DNA of 35,477 nt from Pseudomonadales bacterium (GTDB taxonomy: Bacteria > Pseudomonadota > Gammaproteobacteria > Pseudomonadales > Azotimanducaceae), in assembly GCA_028277965.1 (NCBI GenBank), contig JANQFF010000116.1, positions 1 to 35,477 of the forward strand, in the 5' to 3' direction. This document shows, piece by piece, positions 31,489 to 35,477 of this stretch. Each line of letters starts with the position of its first letter. Within the stretch, counting starts at the first letter, position 1. The notes under the pieces are model-generated. The model was not told where the DNA came from. It searched no databases and saw nothing but the letters and a program-made list of their open reading frames with translations. The position numbers were made by a program, and so were the translations under genes.

Positions 31489-32108
31489 CCACCCGTCTGC
31501 TTTCCGTATAACCCCGGAAGAAACTCCGACAGAAACCCCATTTCCTCATTACAGTGTTTGAGGAGGCCCCACCCCACTTCGTCCGGGATCAGTGTCTGAC
31601 GTTCTTCAGGTGAAGGCGCGATATCGGGTTCAAAATCACCCAGCCAGAACCGGCTGCGCATTTCACAGCCATAGCTGGTATCGCGAACCAGGTGAATAAG
31701 GTGTCCGGCCCACAGATCTGATTCGAGGGGGCCGGTCCTTGCACAAACGGCCGTTCCCACGTTGGCCTCTTCAAACTTTGTCACATCCAGGTACTCAGAC
31801 GCAGGACGAAACTGAATTCTCAGCTTGTTCAACTGCCCGCCAATGTACTCGTGAACGAGATGTGTGCCACCGACATATTCGCCTGCAGGTCCATCCCAAT
31901 CACACCAAACGTGGTCCTCTGGGTGCCACATCCTGTACTGTTCAGTTGTTCTTACGTAACCGAACCACCAGTCGATCATGGCGCTGCTACACCCCGGCAT
32001 CGACGTTCGCGCTGCCACATGGAGCTGACCGTCAGTCAGTCTGTAGTAGCCTGACTCGTCAGCCAGATATCCCGCCTCGAGCAACTGATTCGCATCTTCC
32101 AGGTTCAT
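31476..32108 (-). CDS. PhlG-like C-C bond hydrolase (DAPG hydrolase domain)
   Basis: A 210-residue protein resembling the 2,4-diacetylphloroglucinol hydrolase PhlG, a zinc enzyme that splits a C-C bond in an acyl-phenol. Matching patches are MIDWWFGYVRTTEQYRMWHPEDH (about residues 44-66), GGTHLVHEYIGG (80-91) and GLLKHCNEEMGFL (181-193). They supply His62, Glu87, His185 and Glu189 in the same order as the zinc ligands His-Glu-His-Glu of PhlG, and the last pair keeps the HxxxE spacing. It is shorter than PhlG. It overlaps the upstream acyl-CoA dehydrogenase gene by 4 bases (ATGA), which suggests a role in a CoA-linked degradation pathway. Family assignment by pattern only; activity unproven. 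Confidence 0.7.
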   Translation of the reverse strand: MNLEDANQLLEAGYLADESGYYRLTDGQLHVAARTSMPGCSSAMIDWWFGYVRTTEQYRMWHPEDHVWCDWDGPAGEYVGGTHLVHEYIGGQLNKLRIQFRPASEYLDVTKFEEANVGTAVCARTGPLESDLWAGHLIHLVRDTSYGCEMRSRFWLGDFEPDIAPSPEERQTLIPDEVGWGLLKHCNEEMGFLSEFLPGLYGKQTGGQAA

Positions 32109-33241
32109 GCCGGATTCTTCTCGAGGAGCTGCCTTGCGATGATCAGCCGCTGTAGCTCGTTGGTCCCCTCACCCACAACCAGCAGGGGCGCGTCCCGGTA
32201 GTAACGCTCAACTTCGTTCTCAGGCGAGTACCCGTACGCGCCGTGAATACGCAGCGCCTCATTGGCGTTGTCCATCGCGGCTTCAGTCGCAAAGAGCTTC
32301 GCCATCCCCGCTTCCATGTCACATCTCTCGCCACTGTCATACGCGTTGGCTGCACGTTCCGTCAAAAGCCGTGCCGCTTCCACTCGCGTGGCCATGTCCG
32401 CAAGCTTGATCTGTATCGCCTGATGCTGACCAATCGGCTGACCAAACGTTTCTCTGATCTGGGCGTAGTTTATGCTGGCATCGAGGGCCGCCCGGGCGAC
32501 ACCCACACCCCGGGCTGCCACATTTATACGGCCGAGTGCGAGACCCGACAGGATCTGCTGTAATCCCTTCCCCTCAGCGTCTCCCACCAGGTTTGCCGCT
32601 GGTACGCGGACATCGTTGAAGACGACTTCACCTGTGTCGACTCCCCGATATCCCAGCTTGCTCAGTTTGTGAGCCTCGTAACCCATGCTCTTCTCGACGA
32701 TGAGCAGGCTCATACCCCGATGACGTGGTTCTGCGTTCAGGTTCGTTTTCACCAGTACCGCTAAGACATTTCCTTCGACGGAGTTGGTAATCCACTGTTT
32801 AGTTCCGTTGATGACGTAGTACTCCCCGTCACGGTCCGCTCGCGTGCGTACCGCCTGCAAATCCGTCCCGCAGTCGGGTTCTGTGAGAGCTATCCCGCCG
32901 CGAAGCTCACCTGTAGCCATCCGGGGCAGGAACCGTTCCTTGAGATCCTCGGTTCCAAACTTCTCAATTGCTGTACACATGATGAGGTGTGAATTGAAGA
33001 TACCTGAGATCGACATCCAGACAGCTGAAACACGTTCGACGATACCGGCATAGACAGAAGCTGACAGTCCCATGCCACCATATTCTGTACCGATGGTCGC
33101 GCCGAAAAGCCCCAACAATTTCATTTTCTCGACTATTTCGTGGGGATACTTGTCAGCAAGCTCGAATTCTTTGGCATACGGAGCCACATCCCGCTCGAGG
33201 AATTTATCAACGGTATCGAGGATGACCTGGGCTTCTTCCAT
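32105..33241 (-). CDS. Acyl-CoA dehydrogenase
   Basis: A 378-residue acyl-CoA dehydrogenase of classical length. It shows ALTEPDCGTDLQAVRT and YYVINGTKQWITNS (flavin and substrate contacts) in the middle domain. The C-terminal end YGYSPENEVERYYRDAP followed by VVGEGTNELQ contains the catalytic glutamate in GEGTNE, as in short/branched-chain enzymes. It would oxidise an acyl-CoA to the enoyl-CoA and pass electrons to ETF (not encoded here). It begins one base into the end of the MaoC hydratase gene and overlaps the PhlG-like gene by 4 bases. The trio of hydratase, dehydrogenase and hydrolase is therefore one translational unit. Confidence 0.95.
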   Translation of the reverse strand: MEEAQVILDTVDKFLERDVAPYAKEFELADKYPHEIVEKMKLLGLFGATIGTEYGGMGLSASVYAGIVERVSAVWMSISGIFNSHLIMCTAIEKFGTEDLKERFLPRMATGELRGGIALTEPDCGTDLQAVRTRADRDGEYYVINGTKQWITNSVEGNVLAVLVKTNLNAEPRHRGMSLLIVEKSMGYEAHKLSKLGYRGVDTGEVVFNDVRVPAANLVGDAEGKGLQQILSGLALGRINVAARGVGVARAALDASINYAQIRETFGQPIGQHQAIQIKLADMATRVEAARLLTERAANAYDSGERCDMEAGMAKLFATEAAMDNANEALRIHGAYGYSPENEVERYYRDAPLLVVGEGTNELQRLIIARQLLEKNPA

Positions 33242-33762
33242 CAGTAGTCCAGAGCGTCATCCACAGCATGGCCCCGCTTTGGGATCAGCATGGATCGTTC
33301 GAAGCTGATGACCTGGGTGCCGTCCTGCTTCTTGCCAACAGTTTCAACCGTCACAATCCCCTGGTTGGGACGGCTCTTCGACTCCCGAATACTCAACACC
33401 GTCGATTCCGCATACAACGTGTCTCCAACGAAAACCGGCCCCGTCAGCCGCACCTTGTCCCAGCCGAGATTCGCTACGGTTTTCTGGGAGATATCCGAGA
33501 CGGACATGCCGGTAACAACTGATATCGTGAGGCACGAATTCACCAGCACCTGGCCAAACTCACTTTTTGCACCGTACTCTCGATCGAAATGCAGCGGGTG
33601 TTGATTCATTGTCAGAAGCGTAAACCACGTGTTGTCCGTTTCCGTAATACTGCGTCCGGGACGATGTTCGTACACGTCACCGACTTCAAAATCCTCGAGG
33701 TACCTTCCGTAAGACTCTCGGTATCGCTGCTCCCCTACCGGTTTCGCTTCAGCAACCATCAC
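33241..33762 (-). CDS. MaoC-family (hot-dog) dehydratase/hydratase
   Basis: A 173-residue hot-dog-fold protein of the MaoC group, which hydrates enoyl-CoAs or dehydrates hydroxyacyl-CoAs. The hydratase-2 motif is visible as TMNQHPLHFDREYG with the catalytic Asp/His pair, and an SVVTGMSVSD segment follows in the central helix. A mesaconyl- or other C4/C5-CoA hydratase is possible, since single-domain MaoC proteins of this size act on short acyl chains. It shares one base with the downstream acyl-CoA dehydrogenase gene. ATG 33762 is used; a second ATG one codon in is equally possible. Confidence 0.9.
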   Translation of the reverse strand: MMVAEAKPVGEQRYRESYGRYLEDFEVGDVYEHRPGRSITETDNTWFTLLTMNQHPLHFDREYGAKSEFGQVLVNSCLTISVVTGMSVSDISQKTVANLGWDKVRLTGPVFVGDTLYAESTVLSIRESKSRPNQGIVTVETVGKKQDGTQVISFERSMLIPKRGHAVDDALDY

Positions 33763-33779
33763 TACTCCTCATTGTTTAT

Positions 33780-34868
33780 TCACCAATCCGATTTCCGTTC
33801 ACTGCCACCCGGGCCGCTGTAGGAACCCGTGTAACCCGGCATCCTCTTAAACAGATCCGTGGGTATCGCTGCTACCGCCTCTTTCCATGCGGCAATGAGC
33901 TTGTCTTCCGCCTCGTAATCAAAAGGATCCTGCAGGCCCCGCTCCCCGCGTGGGTCCACGCCGTGTTCTGCATACCAGAGGACTGCCTCCGCAATCCCAT
34001 CAATCGGGTCCACCACGTCACGGTACCCCAACTCCGTCTTGATCTTCGTCAGGTCGAACACCCGGTGGGAGGTCCAGGGCTGGGCAATCATCGGGCGGGC
34101 TGAAACGGCTAACTCATATGGTATGGAAACAATTTCCCACTCGTGATCGAGAGCTTTTGTCACCACGTCGACAACCTGCCGGAGGGTAAGGAGCTTTTCG
34201 TCTCCACAGTTGTATATCTGCCCAGCTGAGACGTCAGGGTGATCGACCGCCAGGAGTACCGCATGGCCCATGTTGGCGGCACCACCGAAGTGCGTTATCG
34301 AAAGGCCTGCGTCCGGGATGATGAGGTGTTTGCGGCCATCCAGTATCCGTCGAACGATCGACCATTCCCGGGGTGCAATCTGGTACCGGCCGTAGATGTA
34401 TGGATAACGGTAGTGGGTTGCGTCCGGGTGCGCTTCGAAGACCACCTCTTCGCTCTTGAGCACCCGGTAGCCTTTACCGTCCTCCTCCTCGCTTCGGGTT
34501 TTAGGCGCATCCTCCGGCGTCGGGACAATCATCCCGGATGGCCACATGGCAGGTGCGTTCATATACCCGCGATAAGCCGGTCCGCCACCAATGGAAATGA
34601 ATTTACCCGTCCTGCCCGCAAACACCTGGGCAACCCGACGCAGACGTCCATAAGTCGCGACTGTCAGATCCCAGGTACGGTCACCAATAGCGTCCAGCAG
34701 GGCATTCTCATCAAATGGATTGGTATGAATGTGCTCGACATCTTCGGGGATTTCATCGACTTCATGACGCCCCGTATGCAGGATCGAAACAGTAAAACCA
34801 CGCTCCCGCAGACCATTGACGATGTAGTGACCTGTCGGACCCGTACCGCCGATGACAAGTGCCTGCAA
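33780..34868 (-). CDS. NAD-dependent epimerase/dehydratase family protein (atypical extended SDR)
   Basis: A 362-residue extended or atypical short-chain dehydrogenase. The Rossmann motif GGTGPTG is at residues 7-13. The usual YxxxK catalytic pair is not obvious: YRYPYIYGRYQ stands in the relevant region without the matching lysine, so it may be a NAD(P)-binding reductase of the isoflavone-reductase type or a non-catalytic relative. The central ITHFGGAANMGHAVLLA stretch and SAGQIYNCGDEKLLTLRQV region are typical of epimerase-like proteins. The gene is 17 bases upstream of the MaoC gene on the same strand and divergent from the DUF427 gene. Substrate unknown. Confidence 0.88.
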   Translation of the reverse strand: MQALVIGGTGPTGHYIVNGLRERGFTVSILHTGRHEVDEIPEDVEHIHTNPFDENALLDAIGDRTWDLTVATYGRLRRVAQVFAGRTGKFISIGGGPAYRGYMNAPAMWPSGMIVPTPEDAPKTRSEEEDGKGYRVLKSEEVVFEAHPDATHYRYPYIYGRYQIAPREWSIVRRILDGRKHLIIPDAGLSITHFGGAANMGHAVLLAVDHPDVSAGQIYNCGDEKLLTLRQVVDVVTKALDHEWEIVSIPYELAVSARPMIAQPWTSHRVFDLTKIKTELGYRDVVDPIDGIAEAVLWYAEHGVDPRGERGLQDPFDYEAEDKLIAAWKEAVAAIPTDLFKRMPGYTGSYSGPGGSERKSDW

Positions 34869-34937
34869 CTGTTCCCCCTTTCTTCATACGCTCTGATGCT
34901 GCATGCTTGATGCTATGGTGTCTCAAAGGAGAATGCT

Positions 34938-35360
34938 ATGGCTGCCAGCCCCAATCCCGCGCCGGGTTTTCAGAAGCATCCGAATTACGAAGTCAGGATT
35001 GAACCTCTCGACGGAGAACTGACCGTCGAAGTGGATGGAACGCTCGTCGGATCCAGTTCGCGTGCTGTTCAACTGCTCGAAACCAAACACAGGCCCGTCT
35101 GGTACATGCCGCTGGAGGATCTCGATCCGTCGCTGATCGAAGCCACCGATACGGATACGTTTTGTCCGTTCAAGGGTCATGCCAGCTACTGGTCCGTGAA
35201 GCTGGCGGACAGAACCGTCGAGGATGCCATCTGGGCGTACATGGACCCTTATGATGAGTGTGAGCACATACGCGGGTACGCGTCGTTCTACACCAACAAG
35301 GTGGATCTCAAGATCAACGGTGAGCTGACCGATAAAGAGGGTCCGGGCTGGACTGAATGA
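34938..35360 (+). CDS. DUF427-domain protein
   Basis: A 140-residue soluble protein of the DUF427 family, about half or a full small domain with an SRAVQLLETKHRPVWYMPLEDL entry and the hallmark TFCPFKGHASYWSV (about residues 73-86). The family fold is a mixed beta barrel and the function is not established. No catalytic motif is visible. It has GGAG-type spacing upstream (AAAGGAGAATGCTATG) and is divergent from the epimerase-like gene. A repeat shared with the CoA-transferase downstream region follows its stop by 2 bases. Confidence 0.93.
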   Translation: MAASPNPAPGFQKHPNYEVRIEPLDGELTVEVDGTLVGSSSRAVQLLETKHRPVWYMPLEDLDPSLIEATDTDTFCPFKGHASYWSVKLADRTVEDAIWAYMDPYDECEHIRGYASFYTNKVDLKINGELTDKEGPGWTE

Positions 35361-35362
35361 CA

Positions 35363-35383
35363 AATCGCGGCTGAAAGGCACCT
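35363..35383. repeat. Second copy of the REP-like repeat end
   Basis: Twenty of 21 bases match the left end of the repeat at 28778-28798 (AATCGCGGCT, then A or G, then AAAGGCACCT). As there, it directly follows the stop of a plus-strand gene (2 bases after the DUF427 stop). The remaining sequence to the window end (35384-35477) shows no inverted partner inside the window. Confidence 0.7.
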
Positions 35384-35477
35384 CTAAAAACCTATTCGGT
35401 GCTCAGCGCGAGTGCTGCGGGGGCTGTAGCAAGGCAGGCTTCGCAGGGAATGGCGGGCCCCATTGCCAAGAAGCCTA

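Overview
The window reads as a chromosomal segment of a metabolically versatile gram-negative proteobacterium, most likely a gammaproteobacterium. The clues are a divergent bfr/bfd iron-storage pair with Fur-box-like sites, many Sec- and Tat-exported redox proteins with c-type cytochromes, REP-like palindromes between convergent genes, and Shine-Dalgarno-led genes with frequent GTG and TTG starts. No rRNA, tRNA, CRISPR array, insertion-sequence transposase or phage gene was seen. The lineage call is an inference from gene content only.

Layout: (1) 1-2865, minus strand: an APC permease, an enoyl-CoA hydratase/isomerase and an SNF-family sodium symporter cut by the left edge. (2) 2895-5053: a GNAT acetyltransferase, a PhyH-type dioxygenase and an SDR, followed by a perfect 40-bp-arm inverted repeat. 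(3) 5054-10277, minus strand: GMC oxidoreductase, N-acyl-D-amino-acid deacylase-like amidohydrolase, second enoyl-CoA hydratase and an exported serine hydrolase, apparently one operon. (4) 10311-14633: nitronate monooxygenase-like protein, acyl-CoA-dehydrogenase-fold flavoprotein and JmjC/cupin_8 protein on the plus strand, a small cupin on the minus strand, then mobA. (5) 14655-16400: a Rieske oxygenase, then a 400-bp stretch with a short, very basic ORF preceded by two mini-ORFs, closed by a terminator hairpin. (6) 16401-26001, minus strand: nine tightly packed genes whose products nearly all carry export signals or membrane anchors. In transcription order they are a polytopic membrane protein, two NHL-propeller proteins, a PQQ dehydrogenase, a mono-heme cytochrome c, a Tat-dependent flavin amine oxidase, a di-heme c4-like cytochrome, an exported RidA and a MauG/CcpA-like di-heme protein. 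(7) 26018-28789: a MAPEG protein and a double-domain CaiB/BaiF CoA-transferase. (8) 28970-35360: acyl-CoA dehydrogenases, a MaoC hydratase, a PhlG-like C-C hydrolase, the bfr/bfd pair, an NAD-dependent epimerase-like protein and a DUF427 protein.

Taken together, most of the cytoplasmic genes fit CoA-ester catabolism of organic acids, with oxygenases that could open or functionalise unusual substrates. The most distinctive part is block 6. It looks like a self-contained envelope system in which a flavin amine oxidase and a quinoprotein dehydrogenase pass electrons to dedicated c-type cytochromes, while an exported RidA could hydrolyse the imine/enamine products. I do not recognise this combination as a described pathway. 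The substrate cannot be read from the sequence.
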